The notes under the pieces are model-generated. The model saw only the letters and a list, made by a program, of their open reading frames with translations. It searched no databases and was not told where the DNA came from. A stretch of 64,000 bases of DNA. Source: DASWUZ01 sp036401375 (GTDB lineage Bacteria > Acidobacteriota > Terriglobia > Terriglobales > Acidobacteriaceae). Position numbers and translations under genes: made by a program. Of the stretch, positions 53,600 through 62,589 are shown piece after piece (the stretch's first letter is position 1; the number at the start of each line of letters is the position of its first letter). Location: NCBI GenBank assembly GCA_036401375.1, contig DASWVB010000016.1, forward strand, positions 1 to 64,000, in the 5' to 3' direction.

Positions 53600-53929
53600 A
53601 TGGCAGCCGAAACGCCCGTATCCGTTCTTAAAGGGAATGGTCCGCACGACGCAGAAACGTCCCCGGTCACGGCCCAGCTGCCAGTCGGCAATCTTGAGCT
53701 GCGCGATCAGCAGGTTGAGGACGTAAGCGGCGGCAAGATGGTAGCAATCGATGCACCCCGCAGCGCCCGCAGGCCCAACGCAATCAACGCCCGACTGCTC
53801 GAGGTGGAGGAGGATCTCGCCCGGCTGCAGGACCAGTTGATGGACGTACTGGAGGAGAACCAGCAACTCCGGGTTGAGCTGGAGATGTGGCGCTCGCGGG
53901 CAAGAGCAACGGCGCAGCAGGCGAGCTAA
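53600..53929 (+). CDS. Small coiled-coil hypothetical protein
   Basis: A 109-residue protein. A polar N-terminus is followed by a heptad-rich helix, INARLLEVEEDLARLQDQLM then LEENQQLRVELEMWRSRA, that should form a coiled coil, with a basic C-terminus. GGAGAG 7 bases upstream supports the ATG at 53600, inside a frame opening at 53498. No known family. Confidence 0.62.
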   Translation: MAAETPVSVLKGNGPHDAETSPVTAQLPVGNLELRDQQVEDVSGGKMVAIDAPRSARRPNAINARLLEVEEDLARLQDQLMDVLEENQQLRVELEMWRSRARATAQQAS

Positions 53930-53978
53930 ACGCGGGCGATCTTGGCCAGCCGAGGTTAGCAGCCGCTGGAAGAGAAAC

Positions 53979-54200
53979 CTACCAGCGGGCCGGGGAGCGA
54001 ACCATCGCCTGCGGATGACGATAGCAAAGGCTGTCCCAGGACCTGCCCAAAAGTGCCCAAAACAGCATAACTATCCAGCCTATGCCGGTCCAGCCAAACA
54101 GCAGGTTCAGGATGGTGATAGCCGTCGAGCTGACGCTGTGCCTGGCGTGCGCAACGATCGCCGGCAGGAAATAAAGTGCGAGCAGAAGTAACAGGTGCAT
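53979..54200 (-). CDS. Superinfection immunity family membrane protein
   Basis: A 73-residue protein with two hydrophobic helices: LLLLLALYFLPAIVAHAR and ITILNLLFGWTGIGWIVMLF. This pattern, with FLP...A..R...I..LN...GWT.IGW, is that of the Imm_superinfect family named after the T4 Imm protein. Most chromosomal members are of unknown role; phage exclusion is not implied. GAGGA precedes the ATG. No phage genes lie nearby. Confidence 0.82.
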   Translation of the reverse strand: MHLLLLLALYFLPAIVAHARHSVSSTAITILNLLFGWTGIGWIVMLFWALLGRSWDSLCYRHPQAMVRSPARW

Positions 54201-54295
54201 ATGCCCATCCTCGCCAAGTGATACGCGCCCGCCAGGGGGTTAGTTCCCCAGGCTCACCTGAGAGCCTCGAAGGCAATCTCCCGCCTTCCAGCCGG

Positions 54296-55189
54296 TCAGC
54301 CGACGAAATCGATCTTCGCTGCCATGGGAATGATCCCGCGCTCATGGCCCATCGCCAGCAGCCGGCGGATCGCTTCCTTGCCATCCTCACCGTAGTTGAG
54401 GGTGCGCTCGTTCACGTACATCCCGACGAACTTGTCGGCCAGCCCGGCATCGAGGTCGCGGGCAAACTGCATGGCATAGCTGAGCGCCGCCTCGCGATTA
54501 TCAAGCGCATGCTGTATGGAGTCCCGCAAGGCGTTGGTGACAGTCAGAGACACCGCCGGCCCGAGGGACCGGCGTATGGCGTTTCCGCCCAGCGGCAGGG
54601 GCAGCCCCGTCAGCCCGCGCCACCAGTGGCCGAGATCGAGTATCTTTTGCAGTCCGCTCTGCGCATAGGTGAGCTGCCCCTCATGGATGATCAGCCCGGC
54701 ATCGAAGTTTCCCGCCATCACCTCGGGGATAATGCGGTCAAAGGGAACGACCGCCGTCTCAATCTCCGGTGCGAAGATCTTAAGCGTCAGGTACGCGGTG
54801 GTAAGAGTGCCGGGCACAGCGACCCTCACGCGCTTGATCTCATCACGCGAATAATGCTGGCGGGAGACGATCATCGGCCCGTAGCCATCGCCAACCGAGC
54901 CTCCGCACGCCATCAGGGAGTAGTTTTCCTGCAGGTAGGGATAGGCGTGAAACGAGATTGCAGTTACGTCGTAAAAGGCCTCGTGGATGGCCCTCTGGTT
55001 CAGCGCCTCAATGTCAGTTAATGTATGAGAAAACTTGAAACCGGGCACCCGAATCTTGTTCGTAGCCAGCCCGTAGAACATGAAAGCGTCATCGGAGTCG
55101 GGGCTGTGGGCAATGCTGATCTCCTGGACCGCAGCGGGTAGCGGCGGTGGTGGAGTCGCGGTGCTCGTGCCTGAGGGGGTGGTGGTCAC
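54296..55189 (-). CDS. mqnD: 1,4-dihydroxy-6-naphthoate synthase MqnD
   Basis: A 297-residue enzyme of the futalosine route to menaquinone that releases 1,4-dihydroxy-6-naphthoate from cyclic de-hypoxanthinylfutalosine. ISIAHSPDSDDAFMFYGLA is the MqnD signature, with PGFKFSHTLTDIEALN, AISFHAYPYL and DAGLIIHEGQLTY following. The frame stays open to 55456, but AGGAG lies 5 bases before GTG at 55189, and the extra upstream codons are low-complexity and contain a 16-bp repeat that breaks frame. I therefore start at 55189. The gene lies downstream of bioY on the same strand. Confidence 0.88.
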   Translation of the reverse strand: MTTTPSGTSTATPPPPLPAAVQEISIAHSPDSDDAFMFYGLATNKIRVPGFKFSHTLTDIEALNQRAIHEAFYDVTAISFHAYPYLQENYSLMACGGSVGDGYGPMIVSRQHYSRDEIKRVRVAVPGTLTTAYLTLKIFAPEIETAVVPFDRIIPEVMAGNFDAGLIIHEGQLTYAQSGLQKILDLGHWWRGLTGLPLPLGGNAIRRSLGPAVSLTVTNALRDSIQHALDNREAALSYAMQFARDLDAGLADKFVGMYVNERTLNYGEDGKEAIRRLLAMGHERGIIPMAAKIDFVG

Positions 55190-55202
55190 TTCTTCTCCTG
55201 GG

Positions 55203-55263
55203 TTCTGCTTGCTGGCCGTTTTGCTTGCCGGTCGTTCTGCTTGCCGGCGGTTCTGCTCTCTGG
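55203..55263. repeat. 16-bp tandem repeat in the mqnD leader
   Basis: Units TTCTGCTTGCTGGCCG (55203-55218), TTTTGCTTGCCGGTCG, TTCTGCTTGCCGGCGG, and a partial TTCTGCTCTCTGG, all contiguous. The 16-base period is not a multiple of three, so it is unlikely to be translated, although the minus-strand frame runs through it. Confidence 0.8.
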
Positions 55264-55469
55264 TCTTACTCTGTTGAGTTGAGTCCCAATAGGTATTCGG
55301 CTCGGCTGACGACTTGCGGCTCGTTCCTGGCTTGACGGCAGGTGTTCTGGAGGCAGATATTCGCACATCGCTCCGTCCTAATTCAACCATAATCCCGCCT
55401 GCCGGGCTTGCTCTGCGCCCGTAAGGCCGCCTCGCTCCCTGGCCGTCTTCTCTCACATAGATGGATTGT

Positions 55470-56111
55470 CTAAATCCCTGGTCGGGCCGGGCGAAAGGGC
55501 CCGAGCCTTCGAAGGCCCGCGTAAGCCGACGCCGCCAGAGAAACCTTGATCAGGTCTCCGGCGATAAACGGAAGCACCGCCTTGGCGAGCACCATCTGGG
55601 CCGGCAGGTGAGTGACGGCTTCGAGCCAGCTCGCACCCGCAGCGAGTATCAGTACGCTTCCAAGCAGGGCCGAGAGCAGAGCAGGCAACAGAGTTGCTCC
55701 GGTAAATCGGGAGCCGGCCCACAGACCGAACCAGCGCTCGAAGACTCGGCAGAGCAGGCCGGCTGCCGCAGCCGCGAAGGGATAAGACAGGAGGTAGCCG
55801 CCCGTAGGCCCGATCAACTGGGCCACTCCGCCAGGTCCCGCCGGGCTGAAGACCGGCAATCCGGCTGCCCCCTCCGCCAGGTAGACGCTCAGGGTGATAA
55901 ACGCCCAGCGGGGACCGAGCAGCAGCCCGAGAAAAAGCACGACAAGGGTCTGCAGGGTGATCGGAACCGGCGTAAAAAACAGCGGCACAGAGACATGCGC
56001 CGCCAGTGCGACCAGCCCGGTGGCTATGAGAGTTAGCGCGGCATAACGGCCAATGCTGGATTCCGATGCGTTCTCAACCTGCGTGCGATCTAAAACGTGA
56101 ATAACTGCCAT
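55470..56111 (-). CDS. bioY: Biotin transporter BioY (ECF-type S component)
   Basis: A 213-residue membrane protein with six hydrophobic helices. TPVPITLQTLVVLFLGLLLG and GPTGGYLLSYPFAAA are BioY hallmarks, as is the C-terminal amphipathic loop FIAGDLIKV. It imports biotin, alone or with an ECF module encoded elsewhere. No biotin-biosynthesis genes are adjacent. The biotin-dependent acetyl-CoA carboxylase subunit gene accA is 14 kb away. Confidence 0.93.
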   Translation of the reverse strand: MAVIHVLDRTQVENASESSIGRYAALTLIATGLVALAAHVSVPLFFTPVPITLQTLVVLFLGLLLGPRWAFITLSVYLAEGAAGLPVFSPAGPGGVAQLIGPTGGYLLSYPFAAAAAGLLCRVFERWFGLWAGSRFTGATLLPALLSALLGSVLILAAGASWLEAVTHLPAQMVLAKAVLPFIAGDLIKVSLAASAYAGLRRLGPFRPARPGI

Positions 56112-56195
56112 TCCCTTGTCTCCTGCTGCCGATTCTGGACGCGCTCCTCGGTTAAAGCAGTTGTGTTTGTAGACCTTGAAGATGCAGTCCGTCCA

Positions 56196-56402
56196 CTAGT
56201 GACGTCGCCGCAGGGCGCCTAGCACAGAACGGCTTGAGCCCGGCCTTCCCCCTGCGTTGAGGACAGCTGCTTCCGCAGAACGCGGGCCGCGCTTACCCAG
56301 TCGCGATGCTTCCTGGTGTCTTCTGATATGTCTTGCGATCCCAAAGGTGGACCAGACAAGGGCAGCAACACATAGGACGAAAATCAGATAAAGAAGGTGC
56401 AT
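56196..56402 (-). CDS. Small single-helix membrane protein
   Basis: A 68-residue protein: one N-terminal helix (YLIFVLCVAALVWSTFGIA) then a very basic tail (RHIRRHQEASRLGKRGPRSA, ending GALRRRH). The upstream region lacks a clear ribosome site. No family is recognised; existence is less sure than for neighbours. Confidence 0.5.
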   Translation of the reverse strand: MHLLYLIFVLCVAALVWSTFGIARHIRRHQEASRLGKRGPRSAEAAVLNAGGRPGSSRSVLGALRRRH

Positions 56403-56546
56403 TGTTTTGTCAGTCTGCCGTAGGCTGACCGAGTTCTAAGGATAACAAACGGCTGGTTTAGCGCTGCAATCCCTGCCGGGCTGCCAAAACATGGTCAGCG
56501 GCGCGGTGCTGCTAAACGCTAATTGCGTGCGCGGGCCTTGGGACGG

Positions 56547-57680
56547 TCAGCGGCTCTCAAGGGCGGTGTAGCGGACCGGATACTCGGGCCCGATGTAGTC
56601 GGCGCGCGGCCGGATGAGGCGATTGTCGTCCAGCTGCTCAATCACGTGCGCGGCCCAGCCCGCGATCCGGCTAACAGCGAAGATGGGCGTGAACAGGTCA
56701 ATGTCGATTCCCAGGGTGGAGTAGGTCGAGGCGGAGTAGAAGTCGACGTTCGCATTCAGCTTCTTCTCGGCGAGGATATAGACCTCGATGCCCCGCGACA
56801 TCTCAAACCATTTCGACTGGCCTTTGGAACGGCAGAGGTCCTCGGACATGCGCCGCAGGTGGGTCGCCCGAGGGTCCTCCGTTTTGTAGACGCGATGCCC
56901 AAAGCCGGAAATCTTCTTCTTCTGCGCGAGCAGGTTGCGGACGTAGTCCACCGGGTCGGCCCCGGCCTTGTCAATGGCGAAGAGCATGCGCATGACTGCC
57001 TCGTTGGCCCCGCCATGCAGCGGCCCCTTGAGCGCGCCTATGGCTCCAGTCACGGCAGAATGGATGTCAGAGAGGGTAGCCGCGATCACACGCGCCGCAA
57101 AGGTAGAGGCATTTAACTCATGATCGGCGTGCAGGATCAAGGCAACGTCGAGCGCCTTGGTCGCCGTGTCCGAGGGCTTCTCGCCCGTCAGCATCCATAG
57201 AAAGTTACCGGCATGACTAAGGGACTTGTCTGCCTCGACGACCGCCAGCCCCTTGCGAATGCGATCGTACACGGCAACAATCATCGCGACCTGGGCCGTC
57301 AGGCGAAAGCTCTTGCGCACGTTGGCGTCGTGCAGATCATCCTTTTCATCGGGATCATAAAAGCTTAGCGCGGAGACCGCCGTGCGCAGGACCTCCATCG
57401 GCGTCGCCGACGGCGGGAAGGAGCGCAGCAGGTCGATCATCCTGGCATCGAGAACACGTGCGTCGGTCAGCTGCTTCGAAAAGCCGGCGAGCTCGGCAGC
57501 CGTAGGCAAGGTTCCGAACCAGAGCAGGTACGACGTCTCTTCAAAGGTGGAGTGGGCGGCCAGCTCGTGAATGTCTACCCCGCGGTACGCGAGCACCCCC
57601 GCCTCGCCGTCGATCCAGCAGATGCCGGAGTTGGCCGCGACGATTCCCTCAAGTCCCTTTGTCTCTACTGCAGTCGGCAT
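56547..57680 (-). CDS. gltA: Citrate synthase
   Basis: A 377-residue type of the short prokaryotic class. Catalytic motifs are present: LHADHELNASTFAARV (His), GPLHGGANEAVM (His), and GFGHRVYKTEDPRA; the Asp lies in the segment after ANVDFYSASTYSTLGI. It condenses acetyl-CoA and oxaloacetate; short members may also act as 2-methylcitrate synthases. GAGGAG 6 bases before the ATG sets the start. It is not in an operon with other TCA-cycle genes here. Confidence 0.94.
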   Translation of the reverse strand: MPTAVETKGLEGIVAANSGICWIDGEAGVLAYRGVDIHELAAHSTFEETSYLLWFGTLPTAAELAGFSKQLTDARVLDARMIDLLRSFPPSATPMEVLRTAVSALSFYDPDEKDDLHDANVRKSFRLTAQVAMIVAVYDRIRKGLAVVEADKSLSHAGNFLWMLTGEKPSDTATKALDVALILHADHELNASTFAARVIAATLSDIHSAVTGAIGALKGPLHGGANEAVMRMLFAIDKAGADPVDYVRNLLAQKKKISGFGHRVYKTEDPRATHLRRMSEDLCRSKGQSKWFEMSRGIEVYILAEKKLNANVDFYSASTYSTLGIDIDLFTPIFAVSRIAGWAAHVIEQLDDNRLIRPRADYIGPEYPVRYTALESR

Positions 57681-58037
57681 GCCGCTCTCCTCGATGTTGC
57701 CGTAAGTCTCTTGGTGTTGCTGTATGTCTCTCGTTGCTTGCAGAAAACAGGTCGTCTCCCCATCGACGGACCGGGCCCGAATAAGTAATCGGTGCCGCCC
57801 TTGAAGTGATCGAAGGTGAAGTAATGCAGGCTACATTCAGGCGGACGCCTGCGCGGCCGGGCCAGGATACTTGCTCAACTTTAAATCTACAGCCAATAAA
57901 AACTTATAGCGCACGCACCCCTGCCCTGTCACTCGCCTTCCCGTCACTCGCCGTCCTGTCACTCGCAGTCCCGGCTATGCTGTCACGCCCGGTCTGTCCC
58001 TTGCTGTTGGGTCACTGGCAGACCGACCGCTATCGCT
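57681..58037. other. Intergenic region upstream of citrate synthase
   Basis: 357 bases between thiO and the citrate synthase gene, both on the minus strand. The left part should contain the citrate synthase promoter. The right part has the 15-bp tandem repeat at 57925-57969. No gene is seen. Confidence 0.5.
57925..57969. repeat. 15-bp tandem repeat, three units
   Basis: CCTGTCACTCGCCTT, CCCGTCACTCGCCGT and CCTGTCACTCGCAGT follow each other without gaps; the core GTCACTCGC is invariant. A fourth diverged copy (CCCGGCTATGCTGTC) follows. It is about 245 bases upstream of the citrate synthase start. Confidence 0.75.
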
Positions 58038-59144
58038 TCATGCGGTAGACCTGAGCAGGCGTTGAGCCGCAAAGGGCGCGACGTCGATCTCCGGCTCGGT
58101 CCCCTGCAGCAGCTGTGACAGGATGTGCGCCGTCGCGGGTGCAAGCAGAATCCCGTTGCGAAAGTGGCCGCTGGCGATCCAGTGACGCTTCGCAAAGGTG
58201 GCTTTGCCAAGCACCGGCAGCCCGTCCGCAGTCGCGGGCCGCAGACCCGCCCAGCTCTCCAGCACGACCCCTGAACTCACTGCAGGCCAGAGGGCTGACG
58301 CCATCTCAATCAAAAGACGGATAGCCTTTGGATCAAGACTCTTGTCGTACCCCGCATCTTCGACGGTGGCGCCGATCACCACTCGTCTTTCTCCGCGGGG
58401 AACGAGGTAAATCTCAGGCGTGCGCAGCACAAACGAGAGCGCATCACCCTGTGGCAGTCTTACCGAGACGATCTGTCCCTTGCGCGGGAATACGGCTTCG
58501 CCAAGCTCGCCTCCGGGCCCTGGAAGCAGCCCTGCTGCCCAGGCGCCACAGCAGTTTACGAAGGCTCCAGCCGAGATGTTGCCGCTCGAGGTCTCGACAT
58601 CCACGCCCGTCAAGGTGTCTCGCGTACTCACGACCGCAGATCCCTCGATCAACCTGGCGCCCGCACTCACTGCAGCCCGAGGCAGCGCACGGCAGAGGTC
58701 TCGTGGGTCGATGCTATCCTCCGCCAGCCGCAAAAACTGCCGCCCGCCCGGCACGAGATCAGGAGCCAAAGAGTGGAGCTCGCCCGTCGAGAGCGGCTCT
58801 GCTTCGCCAACGGCGTTTGAGCCGGAGGCCACCAGGAACGTCTCCCCGCTCCGCGTCCCCTGCAGCACGCAGGAGCTTCGCAGGGGGACCTGCATACCAG
58901 AGAGCTCTTGCACCCGGTGAAGAAATTCCGCGTACAAACGCAAACTCAGTTGAGCAAGGGGCGCCAGCGCTGGAGGATTTTCAGGGTCGCGCGCAGCCAG
59001 CATTCCGGCTGCAGCCCAGGAGGATTCCTGCATCGCCTGCCGTCGATCGACGATCACCACCCGCAACCCTGTCCGCGCCAGCTCGATCGCAAGCGAAAGC
59101 CCGATGATTCCGGCACCTGCTATGACGACATCGGCGGTGTCCAC
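58038..59144 (-). CDS. thiO: Glycine oxidase ThiO
   Basis: A 368-residue FAD-dependent D-amino-acid/glycine oxidase. VVIAGAGIIGLSLAIELA is the FAD site, with SSWAAAGMLAARDPENPPAL after it, FVNCCGAWAA, and the C-terminal GLRPATADGLPVLG and ASGHFRNGILLAPATA. It makes iminoglycine for the thiazole of thiamine. No thiG, thiS or thiC lie beside it, and no TPP riboswitch sequence was seen upstream. The start codon is GTG with a weak ribosome site. Confidence 0.92.
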   Translation of the reverse strand: MDTADVVIAGAGIIGLSLAIELARTGLRVVIVDRRQAMQESSWAAAGMLAARDPENPPALAPLAQLSLRLYAEFLHRVQELSGMQVPLRSSCVLQGTRSGETFLVASGSNAVGEAEPLSTGELHSLAPDLVPGGRQFLRLAEDSIDPRDLCRALPRAAVSAGARLIEGSAVVSTRDTLTGVDVETSSGNISAGAFVNCCGAWAAGLLPGPGGELGEAVFPRKGQIVSVRLPQGDALSFVLRTPEIYLVPRGERRVVIGATVEDAGYDKSLDPKAIRLLIEMASALWPAVSSGVVLESWAGLRPATADGLPVLGKATFAKRHWIASGHFRNGILLAPATAHILSQLLQGTEPEIDVAPFAAQRLLRSTA

Positions 59145-59335
59145 TCGTCCATTGTAGGGCGTATGTTAGGGGATGGCTCCGCCGTGCCCGCCGCGTGCTT
59201 AAACGGGGATTGACTGGTAGTGGAAAGGGGCAGTCCCAGTAATTTGCTCTAGTACAGGGTGCGAGGGTCCGAGCATGGGTCAACCACCGGTCGACAGGCC
59301 ACATCATGAGAAGAGAAGGAGAGGACTTCAAAAAC

Positions 59336-60163
59336 ATGGCTGAAAACACAGACTTTACTCCCAGAGAGCGGCACAATTTTACCGGGCTGGCGCTGGCGTG
59401 CATCGGCGTCGCACTGCTCGCCTCGATCGGTGGGCTCATCTGGAGCTACACCCTCAACCAGCGTCTCACCCATTCAGAGTCGCTGCTGGCCGACGCTCAG
59501 CGTCAGAATGCCGATCTCGGCAATCAACTTCGAGACACCAATGCACAATTGAAGGTGGCCACAGACAGCTTCGGCCAGTCTCTCGGGCTTACCCAGAGAC
59601 AGATCGACACGCGTGCCCAGCAGCTTCAGCAGCGCCAGCAGGCGGATGCCCGCCGGCTTGAGCGGGAGCAGATGGCCTCCAATCAGCAGATTGGCAAGCA
59701 GATCGGAGACGTCTCCGGCGATGTTGCCAGCGTCAAGACTGACGTAGGCGGAGTTAAGACCGATGTGGCCCAGACCAGGACCGATCTGCAGGCCGCTCAG
59801 GCGCAGCTGCAGAGTATGAAGGGCGACCTGGGGATGCAGAGCGGCCTGATCGCCACCAACCACGATGAGCTCGAGATGCTCAAGCACAAGGGCGACCGCA
59901 ACTACTATGAGTTCACGTTGAACAAGGGCGGCAAGCCGCAGCCAGTCTCAACTGTGAGCCTGGAGTTGAAGAAGGCCGACGCCAAGCACAACCGCTACAC
60001 CGTCAATGTGCTCTCGGACGATAAGAAGATCGAGAAGAAGGATCGCGGGCTGAACGAACCCGTCCAGTTCTACACCGGGCGCAACAACCAGCTTTACGAA
60101 CTCGTGGTCAACAGCATCAATAAGAATCAGGTCGTAGGTTACATCTCCGCGCCCAAGTCGTAA
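59336..60163 (+). CDS. Membrane-anchored coiled-coil hypothetical protein
   Basis: A 275-residue protein. One N-terminal helix (GLALACIGVALLASIGGLIW) is followed by about 130 residues of coiled coil with Gln/Asp heptads (LADAQRQNADLGNQLRDTNA, then SVKTDVGGVKTDVAQTRTDL with repeated KTDV units). A globular beta-rich C-terminus follows (YYEFTLNKGGKPQPV, RYTVNVLSDDKKIEKKDRG). It is probably periplasmic with a membrane anchor. AAGGAGAGG lies upstream of the ATG at 59336. Unknown function; looks acidobacterial in type. Confidence 0.78.
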   Translation: MAENTDFTPRERHNFTGLALACIGVALLASIGGLIWSYTLNQRLTHSESLLADAQRQNADLGNQLRDTNAQLKVATDSFGQSLGLTQRQIDTRAQQLQQRQQADARRLEREQMASNQQIGKQIGDVSGDVASVKTDVGGVKTDVAQTRTDLQAAQAQLQSMKGDLGMQSGLIATNHDELEMLKHKGDRNYYEFTLNKGGKPQPVSTVSLELKKADAKHNRYTVNVLSDDKKIEKKDRGLNEPVQFYTGRNNQLYELVVNSINKNQVVGYISAPKS

Positions 60164-60348
60164 GCACGCTTCAGGTCCGAAGAGGCGAATTGTTCGTCCG
60201 CGCTGAGTCAATCAGACAGATCGCGGCGCTCTCTTCGCCTCTGTTTTGCCTTTCCCGTCTCACTCGTACACCCGCGTCACAGATATCAGTGGCACGGCTG
60301 TTCATCCTCTAAGCGCTGAAGTGCCCGCCCAGACTTGGGACAGCGGAA

Positions 60349-61044
60349 CTATAACCCAGCTTTCAGCACCAGGTCAGGCTGATGAATGAACGAGACGGTC
60401 ACATCGACCGCAGAGTGAGCGTCCCACTGCTGTTTGGTAAGAGGGAAGCTGAAGACGAGTAGTCCCTCGGCCGAGGCGCCCGGGGCAACGGTGGTGTCGC
60501 GCGTCAAGGGCGTCTGTTTTTGAGCGGCCATCTCGGGATAAGCGACAAACACGCGATCGAAGTCGCCCCTGCCCGCGGCGGCGCTGCTCACCGCGTCCTG
60601 GCCTTTCATGCTCACCGTGGCGGAGATATCGCGGACGTAGATAGGAATCTTTCCGGGGTTGACGATCTTCACCCTCGCGAGCAGCATCAGTTGATCAAAG
60701 TCCTGCTTGACCCCGACCATACCGGCTCCTCCGCCGCCAACCGTCGACTCACGATGGATGGGATAGACCCAGGTCTGTTCAACGCTGCCAGTCGGAGTGA
60801 CGGGCTTGTCGCTGAAGTAGAGGTAAGACCCGACAGCCAGCGCCGCGACAGCAATGGCAGCGACCACGACCAACAACATCTGCACCGCTGAGCCCTGCTC
60901 GCCGTTTCGCCTTCGCGGCTCAGATGCGACGTGGCTAAGTAACCCCGGCCCGGGCGACTGTGGTATGTCGGAGGGCCGGGTATCTGGGATCGCCAGTGAA
61001 CCTTGGCGCTGGGCGTCATCGGAGAACATCAAGGGGGCGCTCAC
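60349..61044 (-). CDS. Membrane-anchored hypothetical protein
   Basis: Up to 231 residues. A polar N-terminal ~55 residues precede one hydrophobic helix (MLLVVVAAIAVAALAVGSYL), then a beta-rich domain (KQDFDQLMLLARVKIVNPGK, IPIYVRDISATVSMKGQD) like a small periplasmic immunoglobulin-type fold. The start is uncertain: GTG at 61044 or ATG at 61029. No family name; similar proteins are likely in related acidobacteria. Confidence 0.7.
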   Translation of the reverse strand: MSAPLMFSDDAQRQGSLAIPDTRPSDIPQSPGPGLLSHVASEPRRRNGEQGSAVQMLLVVVAAIAVAALAVGSYLYFSDKPVTPTGSVEQTWVYPIHRESTVGGGGAGMVGVKQDFDQLMLLARVKIVNPGKIPIYVRDISATVSMKGQDAVSSAAAGRGDFDRVFVAYPEMAAQKQTPLTRDTTVAPGASAEGLLVFSFPLTKQQWDAHSAVDVTVSFIHQPDLVLKAGL

Positions 61045-61126
61045 GGTGCCCAGATTCTACAGCCTATGTGGAGAAAACACCTTACTGCCTGCCCGGACAG
61101 CCCCACCTCCCGGCGCGCCAGTGACC

Positions 61127-61552
61127 TCAGGCGGACTTCCGAAGCTCGCCCCATGTGAACTCGATAGGCGTCCGGACATCGGGGTGAAGGCTCTGGTGCA
61201 CGGGGCAGGTGTGAGCGGAACCTTCCAGCTTCTGCCTGTCCTCAGCGCTCACAGACTGCGGTACGTGGATCTTGACCGTCAGGCTCTCGATCCTCCTCGG
61301 CGGGGAGGAAGTCATCGCCTTTTCGACGGTTGCCGTGGCGCCGGCGAGGTCAATCTTCAGACTGCGTGCCATGATTCCCAAGACGGTGAGCATGCAGCTG
61401 CCGAGCGCTGTAGCCAGCAGATCGGTCGGCGAGAAGCTCTCTCCGCGTCCCTGATTGTCCCTGGGTGCATCGGTGTTCAGCACCGTTCCCGACGGACCGT
61501 GGACTGCGGTGCAGTGCAGATCGCCGTGATACTCCAATTCAATCGCTACCAT
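61127..61552 (-). CDS. OsmC/Ohr family peroxiredoxin-like protein
   Basis: A 141-residue protein. The two Cys of the OsmC/Ohr active site are visible: one in ALGSCMLTVLGIMA and one in AHTCPVHQSLHPDV. GESFSPTDLLATALGSC is the family signature. It reduces organic hydroperoxides or handles sulfur transfer. AGAAGGGTGAACG precedes the ATG. It is divergent from the DinB-family gene across 240 bases. Confidence 0.9.
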   Translation of the reverse strand: MVAIELEYHGDLHCTAVHGPSGTVLNTDAPRDNQGRGESFSPTDLLATALGSCMLTVLGIMARSLKIDLAGATATVEKAMTSSPPRRIESLTVKIHVPQSVSAEDRQKLEGSAHTCPVHQSLHPDVRTPIEFTWGELRKSA

Positions 61553-61792
61553 CGTTCACCCTTCTGCCTGTCCGGGAGGCACGGACCGGCTTACGTCGCA
61601 GATGCCGTTATTTCGCAGTCTTTGTCCCAGTTGTATGCTCTGGAAAGACTTTTCGCCAGTCAAGCGGCAACGTAGGCGGCGGTCGATCTAGAAGCAATCT
61701 CAATCGTATGCTGCTGGCCTGCCGAAAGGTGAGGCTCGCTGCTCGCTCAATGTCCCCCCTTCGTCAGCTTTACTGATAGATGTAAGAGAGCC

Positions 61793-62341
61793 ATGAGCAC
61801 ACGCCAAAGTGATAGTACGGCGCAACTCGGGAGCCGGGCGAGTCGGATCTTCCTGGCTGGCGATTGCCTGAACCAGGCACTCATCGAGCACCTCGACTCT
61901 CACGCCTGGCGGGCGAAACCTCCGGGCGGGGTACGGACCATCGCGGCCATCTTCTCGCATATGCACAACGTCCGTGCGAAGTGGGTAAGGCTCACTGCAC
62001 CACACATGATTGTTCCGCCGCAGCTCCATCGGCTGCGCTGCTCGCCGCAGCAGGCCCGGACAGCGCTGGCCGAGAGTGCGGTCCTCTGCGCGCAGATGCT
62101 CGAGCAGGCACTGGGCGATAGATGTATCGAGACCTTCCGCAGAGATGGATGGGGCGCGGCCTGGCCCGCAGGCGTCGAGATGCTCTGCTACATGCTGTCT
62201 CACGAGGCCCATCATCGTGGGCAGGTGTGCATGCTTGCCCATCAGCTCGGATCGCCTCTGCCAATCGAGGTCGCGAACGAGCTCTGGAACTGGGACAAGC
62301 TCTGGAAGCAATGCGGGTTTCCTGCCGGTCCGGGACGTTGA
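61793..62341 (+). CDS. DinB family metal-dependent four-helix protein
   Basis: A 182-residue protein of the DinB/YfiT fold. The His ligands fit FSHMHNVRAKW and the C-terminal LSHEAHHRGQVCML block. Members include mycothiol- or bacillithiol-dependent transferases; many are unassigned. It is not the DNA polymerase DinB. Divergent from the OsmC gene, possibly sharing a promoter region. Confidence 0.85.
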   Translation: MSTRQSDSTAQLGSRASRIFLAGDCLNQALIEHLDSHAWRAKPPGGVRTIAAIFSHMHNVRAKWVRLTAPHMIVPPQLHRLRCSPQQARTALAESAVLCAQMLEQALGDRCIETFRRDGWGAAWPAGVEMLCYMLSHEAHHRGQVCMLAHQLGSPLPIEVANELWNWDKLWKQCGFPAGPGR

Positions 62342-62589
62342 TCTAACCGTATCGCCGGCGGATGGCGCAGCCTGGAATCTCGCCCGGATGCGAGGTATTC
62401 CGGCGCATACAGGGCACCTGAGTCTATTAGTCCTCAGGACCAAGACGCCAACGCCTTCCCTGAATCACATCTCGAAGTGTTATTTTGGCTGGTACGCTTT
62501 GAGGCTAAAAAAACCTTGGTTCTATCTAACGGCACAGACTTCCGGGTTGCCCCTGCATCGCCTTCGCTGTGCGCCGGGGCGCAGGGGTC

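Noticed and set aside
59145..59335. TPP riboswitch upstream of thiO
   Set aside because: The conserved CTGAGA and ACC-GATCTGG elements were not found on the minus strand.
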